In this document: positions 15,040 to 23,493 of the stretch, one piece after another
Position numbering within the stretch: the stretch's first letter is position 1
Layout: each line of letters starts with the position of its first letter
NCBI GenBank assembly: GCA_045593725.1
Contig: JAZNXE010000041.1
Coordinates: 1 to 51,939 of the forward strand
Reading direction: 5' to 3'
DNA length: 51,939 bases
From: HGM12713 sp045593725
GTDB taxonomy: Bacteria > Bacillota > Clostridia > Oscillospirales > CAG-272
Program-made: the position numbers and the translations under genes
Notes under the pieces: generated by a model
What the model saw: only the letters and a program-made list of their open reading frames with translations
Databases searched by the model: none
What the model was told of the DNA's origin: nothing

Positions 15040-16327
15040 AAGCCTTTACCTCGTCAAGAAGCTCCGACAGGTCATCTCCCCAAAGCTCTTTATTGGAGAG
15101 AATCTCCTCTACGGAAGCCCGCTTCATATATTCTATTACCTCGGCAGAATCCTTGGGGTCGCCATTCTTGTAGAACTCTATGAGCTTAGCCAGTGAGAAC
15201 ACAAGACGGGTGGGATATTTGCCGAATTTTTTCTTATAGGACAGCACGGAGGGAAGCACTCTTACCTTGTACTTGCTCACCGAATTGAGAGATATAGAGG
15301 AAAGATAGTGCTTTATGTAGGGATTGGAGAAGCGCACCAGCACATCAGACGCGTACTGATTAAGCTCTTCTTCCGACATATCCAAGGAGGGGATTATCTC
15401 CTCAAACAGACAGCCGCGCAAGAATTCGCGCATTTGCTCGTTTTCCATACAGTCCTTAACCGTTTCAAGCCCCGAAAGGAGCGCGTAAGGAGTCATAGAG
15501 GTGTGAGCGCCGTTGAGTATTCTCACCTTTCTGGTTCGGTAACGCTCAAGAGCGTCGCGGGTAACGATTACGTTGAGTCCCGCCGCCGAGAAGGGCAGCT
15601 CAGCCTCAATATCCGCCTCAGTCTCAATGACCCAGAGATGGAAGAACTCGGAGGTGTTCACCATATCGTCCTCATATCCCAGCTCAAGCTCCTCACCCTT
15701 GGGATATCCCGTATTTATGCGGTCAACAAGTGTGTTGCAGAACACGTTTTCCTTCTCTACCCAAGCGGCAAAATCCTCGCCAAGCCCCCAAAGAGCCGCG
15801 TACTGTAAAACTGTCTTCTTGAGGTTGTCACCGTTACGGTCGATAAGCTCACAGGGAAGCAGTATAAATCCGCCAAGACCCTTATCAAAGCGGCGCTTAA
15901 GAAGGAGTGTCAGCTTTGCGGGGAAGCTTTCGGGGGGAGTGTCGGTGGCTTTATCGGTATCGCGGAAGACAATACCCGACTCGGTGGTATTTGATATTAT
16001 AAAGCGAGCGTCGGGATTATCGGCAAGGCTGAGATACGCCTCAAAATCCTCGTAGGGCTTTACACAGTGGGAGATAACGTCTATAACGCTCTTCTCCACG
16101 CCCTCAGCACCTCTTATGATATGAGTATAAATACAGTCCTGAGCCGTGAGCATATCACACATACCCTCTCTTATGGGCTGTACTACCGCTACGCTTCCGT
16201 CAAAAAGTCCCTTTTCGTTAAGCTTGTGAAGCATCCAGTCGGAAAATCCGCGCAAAAATCCGCCCTCTCCGAACTGTATGACCTTTACAGGTCTTTCTTC
16301 TTTAGTATATTTTTCATTTATTTTCAT
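15020..16327 (-). CDS. uxaB: Tagaturonate reductase (altronate oxidoreductase)
   Basis: This protein of about 435 residues belongs to the mannitol dehydrogenase-like family: N-terminal Rossmann segment VIQFGEGGFLRGFSDWML, an NTTESGIVF block, and the C-terminal catalytic domain with RKVRILNGAHTSMTP, where the Lys-Ile-Leu-Asn-Gly block is family-typical. It reduces tagaturonate to altronate with NADH, feeding UxaA encoded by the next gene. I take the ATG at 16327, whose ATGA overlaps the stop of the GH2 gene, with GAGG upstream; an earlier in-frame start nine codons upstream has no such support. Tight coupling GH2-uxaB-uxaA argues that the GH2 enzyme releases a sugar that enters the galacturonate branch. 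Confidence 0.93.
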   Translation of the reverse strand: MKINEKYTKEERPVKVIQFGEGGFLRGFSDWMLHKLNEKGLFDGSVAVVQPIREGMCDMLTAQDCIYTHIIRGAEGVEKSVIDVISHCVKPYEDFEAYLSLADNPDARFIISNTTESGIVFRDTDKATDTPPESFPAKLTLLLKRRFDKGLGGFILLPCELIDRNGDNLKKTVLQYAALWGLGEDFAAWVEKENVFCNTLVDRINTGYPKGEELELGYEDDMVNTSEFFHLWVIETEADIEAELPFSAAGLNVIVTRDALERYRTRKVRILNGAHTSMTPYALLSGLETVKDCMENEQMREFLRGCLFEEIIPSLDMSEEELNQYASDVLVRFSNPYIKHYLSSISLNSVSKYKVRVLPSVLSYKKKFGKYPTRLVFSLAKLIEFYKNGDPKDSAEVIEYMKRASVEEILSNKELWGDDLSELLDEVKAYENTSL

Positions 16328-18039
16328 TTTGTTTCCTCTTTCGCGAAGGCGCAATATTCCTGCTTTACAGCATAATATGAAAGCTTTGGCTTACGGTATT
16401 CGTTAACTACTCCCTTGTTATTAAAGCCGCGCGCACGGTTAAGTCCAGCCCTGCCGCAGGTTCTGATATCGCAGAACTGCCATATAAACGAGCCTACTAC
16501 CTTGGGATGCTCGTGGAACAAGCGTACGCAGTGAGAGAGCTGCTTTGCCTGATTTTCCTCACTCCAGAGTATCCTATCGTCATCGTGATATCCAGCGATA
16601 GCCGCGCATCCGAATTCGCTCATTATCATAGGCTTGTCGCCCATACCCAAGGAGTCAAGACGCACACTGAATTCCTCAATGAATTTTTCCCAAGCGTCGT
16701 CCTCGTAGCCGTAGTACCATCCAAAATACATATTAAGGCAGGCAACGTCGCAGAATTCAAGGCATATATCGTCCTTGGGATGATTGGAGGCGTACACCAC
16801 CAAGCGATTACCGCCGTTCTTCTTAAGGAATCCGTAGTAAAGCTCACTCATCTTATACGCCGCCTGAGTATACAGGTGTATCTCGTTGTGCATTCCCCAC
16901 ATAACTATGCAAGGGTGGTTGTAGTAATATTTCAGCATCTCGCGGTGCATCTCGAGTCCGCGAGCAACCACTACCTTGTCCGCAAGAGCCGCGTCGGAAA
17001 ATCCTTCGCCCCAAATCTGTATCTCACTCCAGAACATCACTCCCGTTTCGTCGAGCAGGTCAACGAACTCCTTGGAGTTAGGATAGTGAGAGCCTCGGAT
17101 AGCGTTACAGCCCATCTCAAGAGCAAGCTCAAGGTCGCGGCGCATAAGCGCGGGGGGGAAAGCAAAGCCGAATTCGGGATGCTCCTCGTGACGGTTAACT
17201 CCGCGGAATTCAACAGCGCGTCCGTTAAGCAGTACCTTTCCATCCTTCACCTCTACCTTGCGGAAGCCCACACGGTCTATAAGGTCGTCGGTATCGGTGG
17301 TAATGCTTACTGTGTAAAGCTCGGGCTTTCCGATATCCCAAAGTCTGATATTATCAAGCTCAAACTCGCCCAGAGTTACCTCTGCGGTTCTTCTTCCACG
17401 AACTGCCACAGTGTCACTGCACACGGTCTTGCCGTCTATTTCCACCTTCACAGAAGCGCTCTTGAGTCTTTTGCCTTCGTTATAAAGCTCTGCCACTACT
17501 CGGCATGTAGCCCTGTCAAGCTTCTCGGAAAGAGTATATTCCATACGCTGGGAAAGTACGCATATTCCCTTCAGGGTTTCAACGCTCACTCCGCGGGTAA
17601 TTCCGCCGTAGTGATACCAATCCACGTGAGCCTGAGGAATTGACTGAGCGTCAAAGCGGTTGTCAACTCTCACGGTAAGGGTATGCATTCCCGCCTTGAC
17701 GTCGGGAGATATAAGCTCGAATTGGCAGAATCCGCCGTAGTGAGAGCCGAGATACTGGCCGTCAAGCCACACCTTGCCCTCGGTCATTACAGCCTCGAAG
17801 CAGAACCGCAGCGTTCCTCCCTCCGAGTAGAAGCTCTTTTCGTACCAAGTCACACCCTCGTAGGTGAGAAGTCCGCGTTCCGCATTCCATACAGAGGGCA
17901 CACTCACCGTTTTGCCCTCGGGGAGTGCCGAAAACCAACCCTCACTCTCTCCTATATCCTTAGGGTCAGTGCGTAATTTCCACGCCCCGTTAAGACTTTG
18001 TATCTGTCTTTTTGTATGCTCGCAAAAAAGTCTTGCCAT
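16324..18039 (-). CDS. GH2 beta-hexuronidase (beta-glucuronidase or beta-galacturonidase)
   Basis: The 571-residue protein has the three-domain order of GH2: sugar-binding jelly roll (about 1-165), Ig-like domain (about 165-265) and TIM barrel (265-571). Catalytic residues are Glu386 in MWGMHNEIH (acid/base) and Glu475 in IMSEFG (nucleophile). The uronate-selective Asn-x-Lys motif is present in GFNNKGVVNEYRKPK (Asn540, Lys542), which separates hexuronidases from beta-galactosidases. It lacks a signal peptide, so it acts in the cytoplasm. Because the operon carries uxaB and uxaA, not the uxuA/uxuB pair for glucuronate, beta-galacturonidase activity is a real alternative. AAGGAGG precedes the ATG. 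Confidence 0.9.
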   Translation of the reverse strand: MARLFCEHTKRQIQSLNGAWKLRTDPKDIGESEGWFSALPEGKTVSVPSVWNAERGLLTYEGVTWYEKSFYSEGGTLRFCFEAVMTEGKVWLDGQYLGSHYGGFCQFELISPDVKAGMHTLTVRVDNRFDAQSIPQAHVDWYHYGGITRGVSVETLKGICVLSQRMEYTLSEKLDRATCRVVAELYNEGKRLKSASVKVEIDGKTVCSDTVAVRGRRTAEVTLGEFELDNIRLWDIGKPELYTVSITTDTDDLIDRVGFRKVEVKDGKVLLNGRAVEFRGVNRHEEHPEFGFAFPPALMRRDLELALEMGCNAIRGSHYPNSKEFVDLLDETGVMFWSEIQIWGEGFSDAALADKVVVARGLEMHREMLKYYYNHPCIVMWGMHNEIHLYTQAAYKMSELYYGFLKKNGGNRLVVYASNHPKDDICLEFCDVACLNMYFGWYYGYEDDAWEKFIEEFSVRLDSLGMGDKPMIMSEFGCAAIAGYHDDDRILWSEENQAKQLSHCVRLFHEHPKVVGSFIWQFCDIRTCGRAGLNRARGFNNKGVVNEYRKPKLSYYAVKQEYCAFAKEETK

Positions 18040-18070
18040 AATAAGACCTCCTTATTTTTTCTTTAGTTAG

Positions 18071-18099
18071 ATTATACACTATTACTCGCTATTGTTCAA
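18071..18099 (-). promoter_or_regulatory. Promoter of the hexuronide operon
   Basis: TTGAAC (18094-18099) and TATAAT (18071-18076) on the minus strand with a 17-base spacer. The 80 bases between this promoter and that of the AraC gene probably hold the regulator's sites; no clear direct repeat stands out by eye. Confidence 0.75.
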
Positions 18100-18180
18100 T
18101 ATATTATCGTCCATTTTATTGATAAATCGTTCAAGCCTTCTCTTTTTTTCTTTATGAAAAGAGAAATTTTATCTTTTTTA

Positions 18181-18209
18181 TTGACAACGGTTGAATTTTG
18201 TATTACAAT
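18181..18209 (+). promoter_or_regulatory. Promoter of the AraC-family regulator
   Basis: TTGACA (18181-18186) and TACAAT (18204-18209) with a 17-base spacer. Confidence 0.75.
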
Positions 18210-18242
18210 GACCCTATGAGCGCGAAGCACGAGGAGAAAAAT

Positions 18243-19079
18243 ATGGCTGCAAACATAGAAAAGCTGGGCTACGGAAGCACTTGGAATTTGTTCAATACCG
18301 ATACCTACGAGGGATACTCCCCCAATATGTCGGACTATCATATGCACGAATATTACGAGATAAGCCTTATATTATCAGGGGACGTTAAGGTATCTCTGCC
18401 CGAGTCTGTACATCGGGGCACCGAATGCCGCATCGTCCTTACGAAGCCCATGACGTCCCATCTTATAATTTGCGAACCGCATCTGCTCTATAAAAGAGTA
18501 AATCTTCTCTTCGCTCAGGATTTTGTCGCCGATTTCGTGCCCGAGTGGAAGCAGCTTTTAGGTATTTTTGGAAAGAACGGAAAGATAATTATACTTAACG
18601 AGGAGCAAAAAAAGGAATACTATTTGCTTATAAAGCAGTTTGACAGTGAGGAGAACATCTTCCGCAAGCGTCTGACTCTTATGTATATTCTTTCAAGACT
18701 GTCCGAGCATACCGAAAGTGACGCGGGAGTCACCGAGGAACCGCCTCCTTTCGTGGCAGACGCTCTCTTGTATATTCAGGAAAACTGCTGCCGCAAGATA
18801 CTGTCGAGCGAGCTTGCGTGGACTCTTAAGGTAGGCAGAACCACTCTGATGACCGCCTTCAAGAAGCATACGGGAAGCACTATTAACAGCTATATATGCG
18901 ACTGCCGTCTTAAAAAAGCAATAGAAAGGCTTGAGGCGGGGGAGCTTCAGAATACGGTAGCCGAAAGCTGTGGCTTTGGGGATCCCTGCAATATGATACG
19001 CGCCTTTCGCCGCCGCTTTGGTATGACACCGGGGCAATATATGAAGAAGATAAAGCGCGAAGAAAAATTCGTGGGATAA
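18243..19079 (+). CDS. AraC-family regulator of the hexuronide operon
   Basis: The 278-residue protein (ATG at 18243 after GAGGAG; an earlier ATG at 18198 overlaps the promoter) has an N-terminal cupin-like sensing domain with YHMHEYYEISLILSG and a C-terminal AraC DNA-binding domain. Its first helix-turn-helix lies around LSSELAWTLKVGRTTLMTAFK and the second around GFGDPCNMIRAFRRRFGMTPGQYM, the typical family ending. It is divergent from the GH2-uxaB-uxaA operon, the usual position for its activator, with a uronic acid or uronide as the likely ligand. The regulator follows its own consensus-type promoter. Confidence 0.9.
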   Translation: MAANIEKLGYGSTWNLFNTDTYEGYSPNMSDYHMHEYYEISLILSGDVKVSLPESVHRGTECRIVLTKPMTSHLIICEPHLLYKRVNLLFAQDFVADFVPEWKQLLGIFGKNGKIIILNEEQKKEYYLLIKQFDSEENIFRKRLTLMYILSRLSEHTESDAGVTEEPPPFVADALLYIQENCCRKILSSELAWTLKVGRTTLMTAFKKHTGSTINSYICDCRLKKAIERLEAGELQNTVAESCGFGDPCNMIRAFRRRFGMTPGQYMKKIKREEKFVG

Positions 19080-19117
19080 AGCGCACCACTGCGCACAATG
19101 TTAACATAAACTCAATT

Positions 19118-19475
19118 CTTAAAGGTTTTGGTCGAGCTTTTTCAAAAGCTCGTCGTGAGCCGCCCGCGAAAGGGCGGTCGACCTCCGCAGAGGTCGAAAT
19201 TCCAAATCGTTCAAATAGCGCAGGAGAGGGGAATTGCCTCGTTTGCGAGGCAAGGGGAGAACCCTCGCCGGGGGTTCTCCCCTGTAATATTAGTGTTATT
19301 TCCAAGAGGGAAACCCCCGACGAGGGTTTCCCTCTTTATTTTGCCCAGGCAAAATAAATTCACCCTTCCTGCGTTTTCTGAAGCATAGGGAGTTTCGCCC
19401 GTTGCGACGGGCGACCAAGGCTCTGCCTTTGGAAACCGCAAGCCTTTGAAAAGGCTTGACCAAAACTTTATTGCT
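19118..19475. repeat. Multi-hairpin element, family R1, copy B (complete two-arm form)
   Basis: Left arm: H1 GAGCTTTTTCAAAAGCTC (19134-19151), H2 CCGCCC/GGGCGG (19160-19177), H3 GACCTC-CGCA-GAGGTC (19180-19195), the block GCGCAGGAGAGGGGAATT, H4 GCCTCG-TTTG-CGAGGC (19236-19251), H5 with ACCC-TCGCC-GGGGGT (19255-19282). Right arm, inverted: H5 GAGGGAAACCC/GGGTTTCCCTC (19306-19334), H4 TTTTGCC/GGCAAAA (19340-19355), the block AATTCACCCTTCCTGCG, H3 GCCCGT/ACGGGC with the CGCA loop on the other strand (19396-19413), H2 CCAAGGC/GCCTTTGG (19415-19432), H1 AAGCCTTTGAAAAGGCTT (19440-19457). It lies between the AraC gene and nifJ, outside both transcripts. Confidence 0.78.
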
Positions 19476-19506
19476 TTGGTTTGCGCGAACACAGCGTTCT
19501 GACTTA

Positions 19507-19536
19507 AAAAGGCTTCCGCCTGAGCGGAAGCCTTTT
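19507..19536. terminator. Terminator of nifJ
   Basis: AAAAGGCTTCCGC (19507-19519) pairs with GCGGAAGCCTTTT (19524-19536) around a CTGA loop, with A/T runs on both sides; it lies 12 bases past the nifJ stop. Confidence 0.85.
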
Positions 19537-19548
19537 GTTTTTTAGCGA

Positions 19549-22500
19549 TTACTGCTCGTTACCGTAAAGGTTAGAAAGCTTCTGAAGTCTTTCGTACTTT
19601 TCCTTCGCGGTCGCCTCGCCCTTGGCAAAGAGCTCCTCTGCCTTTTCGGGGAAGGACTGTACAAGACGAGCGTAACGGGTCTCGGACTTAATGAAATCTA
19701 CGTAGCTTGCCGTAGGCTCCTTAGAGTCGATAATAAGCTTGTTATTCTCGAGAGTAGGATTGTAACGGAACATCTGCCAGTAGCCTGCCTCAACTGCCTT
19801 CTTCATCTCAAGCTGGCAGTTCTGCATTCCGCCCTTAACAGCGTGCATCTCACAGGGAGCGTAACCGATGATGAGCGAAGGTCCGTTGTATGCCTCAGCC
19901 TCGGTAAGAGCCTTGAGGAGCTGGTTCATATCAGCGCCCATAGCTACCTGCGCTACGTAAACGTAGCCGTAGGACATTGCTATCTGTGCAAGATCCTTCT
20001 TGCCGATTGCCTTACCTGCTGCCGCGAACTGAGCAACCTGACCGATCTGAGATGCCTTGGACGCCTGTCCGCCGGTGTTGGAGTAAACCTCGGTATCGAA
20101 TACCATTACGTTTACGTCCTCGCCCGATGCGAGTACGTGGTCAAGACCGCCAAATCCGATATCGTATGCCCATCCGTCACCACCGAAGATCCATACGGAC
20201 TTCTTGGAGAGGTAATCCTTCTCAGCAAGTATTGCGGGAGCTGTGGGACAGCCTGCTGCCGCAGCCTTTTCAAGCTCAACGATAAGTGCCTTAGTAGCCT
20301 CCTCGTTAGCCTTGCCGTTATCCTTTGTATCAAGGTATGCCTGTGCCGCTGCCTTGAACTCGTCGCTTGCCTTATCGGAAGCAGCCATTTCTGCTACCTT
20401 ACCGATAAGCTTCTCGCGAATGGTCTTCTGACCGAGAGCCATACCAAGACCGTGCTCAGCATTATCCTCGAAGAGCGAGTTAGCCCATGCGGGACCCTTA
20501 CCTGTTTCACGGTTTACGGTGTAAGGAGTTGCAGGTGCGGAGCCGCCCCAGATAGAGGAGCATCCTGTTGCGTTGGAAATGTACATTCTCTCACCGAAGA
20601 GCTGTGTGATAAGACGAGCGTAAGAGGTCTCAGCACATCCCGCGCAAGAGCCGGAGAACTCAAGCAGAGGCTGCTTGAACTGGCTTCCCTTAACGGTGTT
20701 GCTGATAAGCTCCTTCTTCTCGGAAACGTTAGCAACCGCGTAATCGAAGGGTGCCTGCTGGTCAAGCTCACCTGCGATCGGTACCATCTCGATAGCCTTC
20801 TTGTCGGTGCCGTCCTTGATTGCCTTTGCGGTAACGGGACATGCCTTTACGCAGAGGGTACAGCCCATACAGTCCATAGGCGAGATAGCCATTGTGAACT
20901 TGTAATTTGTCTTTATAACGGGCTTAGCAGTGTACTTTGTAGCCTCGGGAGCCGCAGCTGCCTCCTCCTCGTTAAGAGCGAAGGGACGGATTGCCGCGTG
21001 AGGACATACGAAGGCACAGTTGTTACACTGTACGCAGTTCTCGGGAATCCACTTAGGAACGAATACTGCAACGCCTCTCTTCTCATAAGCCGCAGAGCCC
21101 TGGGGGAAGGTACCGTCAACGTACTTTGTAAAGTCGGAAACCTTGAGGCTGTCACCCTTCATCTCAACAACGGGAATAACGACGTTGTTTACGAAGTCAA
21201 CAAGATCCTCACGAGGTCCTGTAACCTTAGCCGCGGGAGCGGTCTCGCCTGCGTTTGCCCACTCTGCGGGAACGCTTACCAGGTGGAGAGCGTCCTTACC
21301 TGCGTCGATTGCCTTATGGTTGAGGTCAACTATTGCCTGACCCTTCTTGAGGTAGGACTTAGTTGCCATATACTTCATATACTCAATAGCTTCAGCTGCG
21401 GGGAGGATGTTCGCAAGAGCAAAGAACGCGGACTGAAGAACGGTGTTCTTAACCTTACCGTTACCAAGGTCGAGAGCGAGCTTGGTTGCGTTGATGGTAT
21501 AGAACTTGATGTTGTTCTTCGCTATGTAGCTCTTTACAGATGCGGGAAGGTGAGCGTCAAGCTCCTCGTCGCTCCACTGGCAGTCAAGAAGGAATGTACC
21601 TCCGGGCTTAACGTCGGAGATCATGTCGTACTTTGCAAGATATGCGTTGTTGTGACATGCTACGAAGTCAGCCTTATTGATGTAGTAAGAAGACTTAATG
21701 GGAGAATCACCGAAGCGGAGGTGAGAAATGGTTACACCGCCTGTCTTCTTGGAGTCATACTGGAAGTATGCCTGAATGTACTTGTCGGTATGGTCACCGA
21801 TGATCTTGATGGAGTTCTTGTTAGCTCCAACAGTTCCGTCACCGCCAAGACCCCAGAACTTGCACTGAATCATATCCTTGGGAGCGGTGTCGGGAGCTGC
21901 CTTCTCGTCAAGAGAAAGTCCTGTAACGTCGTCAACGATACCAATAGTGAAGTGGTTCTTGGGAGCGTCTGCCTCAAGGTTCTCAAATACGGCGAAAACG
22001 GAGGAAGGAGGAGTATCCTTAGAGCCAAGTCCGTAACGTCCGCCAACTACCTTGATGCCTGTTCTGCCAACCTCGTTAAGAGCGGTAACAACGTCAAGGA
22101 AGAGAGGCTCACCAAGAGAGCCGGGCTCCTTGGTTCTGTCGAGAACCGCGATTTTCTTAGCGGTTGCGGGGATAGCTTCAGCAAGCTTCTCAGCAACGAA
22201 GGGTCTGTAAAGTCTTACCTTAACAAGACCAACCTTCTCACCCTTAGCAAGAAGATAATCTATAACCTCCTCTGCTACGTCGCAGATAGAGCCCATTGCT
22301 ATGATAACGCGGTCAGCATCGGGAGCGCCATAGTAGTTAAAGAGCTTGTAGTTAGTGCCGATCTTCTCGTTAACCTTGTCCATGTACTCCTCAACGATTG
22401 CGGGAAGAGCGTCATAGTAGGGGTTGCACGCTTCTCTGTGCTGGAAGAAGATATCTCCGTTTTCTGCGGAGCCGCGGAGAACGGGATGCTCGGGGTTGAT

Positions 22501-23127
22501 AGCGCGAGCGCGGAATGCCGCGATAGCATCCTTGTCAACCATTTCCTCAAGGTCCTTGTAATCCCAGCAGGATACCTTGGATATCTCGTGAGAGGTACGG
22601 AAGCCGTCGAAGAAGTTAAGGAAAGGAACTCTTCCCTTGATAGTAGCAAGGTGTGCAACAGCTCCAAGGTCCATAACCTCCTGAGCGTTAGTCTCAGCCA
22701 GCATAGCAAAGCCTGTCTGGCGGCATGCATAAAGGTCGGAGTGGTCACCGAAGATATTAAGAGCGTGAGAAGCTACACAACGAGCGGATACGTGAATTAC
22801 GCAAGGAAGAAGCTCTCCCGCTATTTTGTACATATTGGGGATCATCAAAAGAAGACCCTGAGAAGCGGTATAGGTAGTGGTAAGAGCGCCTGCCGCGAGA
22901 GAACCGTGAACGGTACCTGCCGCGCCTGCCTCGGACTGCATCTCCATAACCTTTACGTTTTCGCCCATGATGTTCTTAAGTCCGTTAGCGGACCAAGCAT
23001 CGGTAAGCTCCGCCATTACAGAAGAAGGAGTAATGGGGTAGATTGCGGCAACCTCAGTGAACGCGTACGATACGTGCGCGGCGGCTGTGTTACCGTCCAT
23101 GGATTGCTTTTTTCTTTCAATTGCCAT
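19549..23127 (-). CDS. nifJ: Pyruvate:ferredoxin (flavodoxin) oxidoreductase
   Basis: The 1192-residue single-chain enzyme oxidatively decarboxylates pyruvate to acetyl-CoA and CO2 and reduces ferredoxin, the central step of anaerobic pyruvate use. Domains in order: domain I with YPITPSSVMAEL near residue 34, domain II, the gamma-like domain with GLGGDGTVGANKNSIK near 430, two [4Fe-4S] ferredoxin clusters in CVQCNNCAFVCP and CMGCTLCVKACP (about 690-760), then the ThDP domain with GDGWAYDIGFGGLDHVL and YSNTGGQASKAS. The length is normal for the family. GGAGG precedes the ATG. It is monocistronic, with its own promoter and terminator. Codon use is strongly biased, as expected for an abundant enzyme, which explains the long antisense open frames over it. 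Confidence 0.97.
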   Translation of the reverse strand: MAIERKKQSMDGNTAAAHVSYAFTEVAAIYPITPSSVMAELTDAWSANGLKNIMGENVKVMEMQSEAGAAGTVHGSLAAGALTTTYTASQGLLLMIPNMYKIAGELLPCVIHVSARCVASHALNIFGDHSDLYACRQTGFAMLAETNAQEVMDLGAVAHLATIKGRVPFLNFFDGFRTSHEISKVSCWDYKDLEEMVDKDAIAAFRARAINPEHPVLRGSAENGDIFFQHREACNPYYDALPAIVEEYMDKVNEKIGTNYKLFNYYGAPDADRVIIAMGSICDVAEEVIDYLLAKGEKVGLVKVRLYRPFVAEKLAEAIPATAKKIAVLDRTKEPGSLGEPLFLDVVTALNEVGRTGIKVVGGRYGLGSKDTPPSSVFAVFENLEADAPKNHFTIGIVDDVTGLSLDEKAAPDTAPKDMIQCKFWGLGGDGTVGANKNSIKIIGDHTDKYIQAYFQYDSKKTGGVTISHLRFGDSPIKSSYYINKADFVACHNNAYLAKYDMISDVKPGGTFLLDCQWSDEELDAHLPASVKSYIAKNNIKFYTINATKLALDLGNGKVKNTVLQSAFFALANILPAAEAIEYMKYMATKSYLKKGQAIVDLNHKAIDAGKDALHLVSVPAEWANAGETAPAAKVTGPREDLVDFVNNVVIPVVEMKGDSLKVSDFTKYVDGTFPQGSAAYEKRGVAVFVPKWIPENCVQCNNCAFVCPHAAIRPFALNEEEAAAAPEATKYTAKPVIKTNYKFTMAISPMDCMGCTLCVKACPVTAKAIKDGTDKKAIEMVPIAGELDQQAPFDYAVANVSEKKELISNTVKGSQFKQPLLEFSGSCAGCAETSYARLITQLFGERMYISNATGCSSIWGGSAPATPYTVNRETGKGPAWANSLFEDNAEHGLGMALGQKTIREKLIGKVAEMAASDKASDEFKAAAQAYLDTKDNGKANEEATKALIVELEKAAAAGCPTAPAILAEKDYLSKKSVWIFGGDGWAYDIGFGGLDHVLASGEDVNVMVFDTEVYSNTGGQASKASQIGQVAQFAAAGKAIGKKDLAQIAMSYGYVYVAQVAMGADMNQLLKALTEAEAYNGPSLIIGYAPCEMHAVKGGMQNCQLEMKKAVEAGYWQMFRYNPTLENNKLIIDSKEPTASYVDFIKSETRYARLVQSFPEKAEELFAKGEATAKEKYERLQKLSNLYGNEQ

Positions 23128-23186
23128 GTTGGATTTAACCTCCGTATGTATATTTTATTTTTGAAAAATAAACTTTTCCACCCAAT

Positions 23187-23215
23187 ATAATAACACAAAT
23201 CTGTCAATATGTAAA
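23187..23215 (-). promoter_or_regulatory. Promoter of nifJ
   Basis: TTTACA (23210-23215) and TATTAT (23187-23192) on the minus strand with a 17-base spacer, about 60 bases before the start codon. The stretch 23216-23329 is A+T rich with nothing else that I can assign. Confidence 0.65.
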
Positions 23216-23329
23216 GGGTATTTTGAAAATTTATTGTCACAAAAATGTCAAAAATTCTGTAAAAACAAAGAATAAATGAAAACATTTGAAAATTTATTAT
23301 TGCTTGTAAAATTTTTGTATATCCCTAAT

Positions 23330-23446
23330 CACGGCAAAGCCGCGATTTGATGCGCCTTTGCTACCCTCCTCGGTCAGCGCGGTTCTGACACCACACTGTG
23401 GTGTCATTCACTGCCGCGCTCCTTCAAGTCCTTCTATTTGTATCCC
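23330..23446. repeat. tRNA-Trp-associated element, family R2, solo copy
   Basis: From GATGCGCCTTTGCT (23349) to CAAGTCCTTCTATTTGTATC (about 23446) the sequence matches the second unit at 35677-35806 with few changes. It includes the hairpin GACACCACACTGTGGTGTC and the terminal CAAGTCCTTCT, which is the inverse of the tRNA-Trp 3' region. The opposite terminus (AGAAGGACTTG) is missing here, replaced by a CGGCAAAGCCG hairpin. There is no tRNA next to it. Confidence 0.7.
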
Positions 23447-23452
23447 GCCAAT

Positions 23453-23481
23453 AAATATCCACCCGCATAGCGGGTGGTATT
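23453..23481 (-). terminator. Hairpin repeat acting as the terminator of the surface-polymer operon
   Basis: CCACCCGC-ATA-GCGGGTGG within AAATAT.../...TATTT flanks forms a stable hairpin 13 bases after the last gene. The same frame with a matched stem change (CCCCCCGT/ACGGGGGG) is found at 51805-51834, so it is a recurrent terminator-like repeat. Confidence 0.65.
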
Positions 23482-23493
23482 TCTATTATTTCT

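Noticed and set aside
19843..23190. A 1115-codon open frame antisense to nifJ
   Set aside because: It exists because the biased codon use of nifJ leaves no stops in that antisense frame. The translation has no recognisable domain, and the sense strand encodes a full PFOR.
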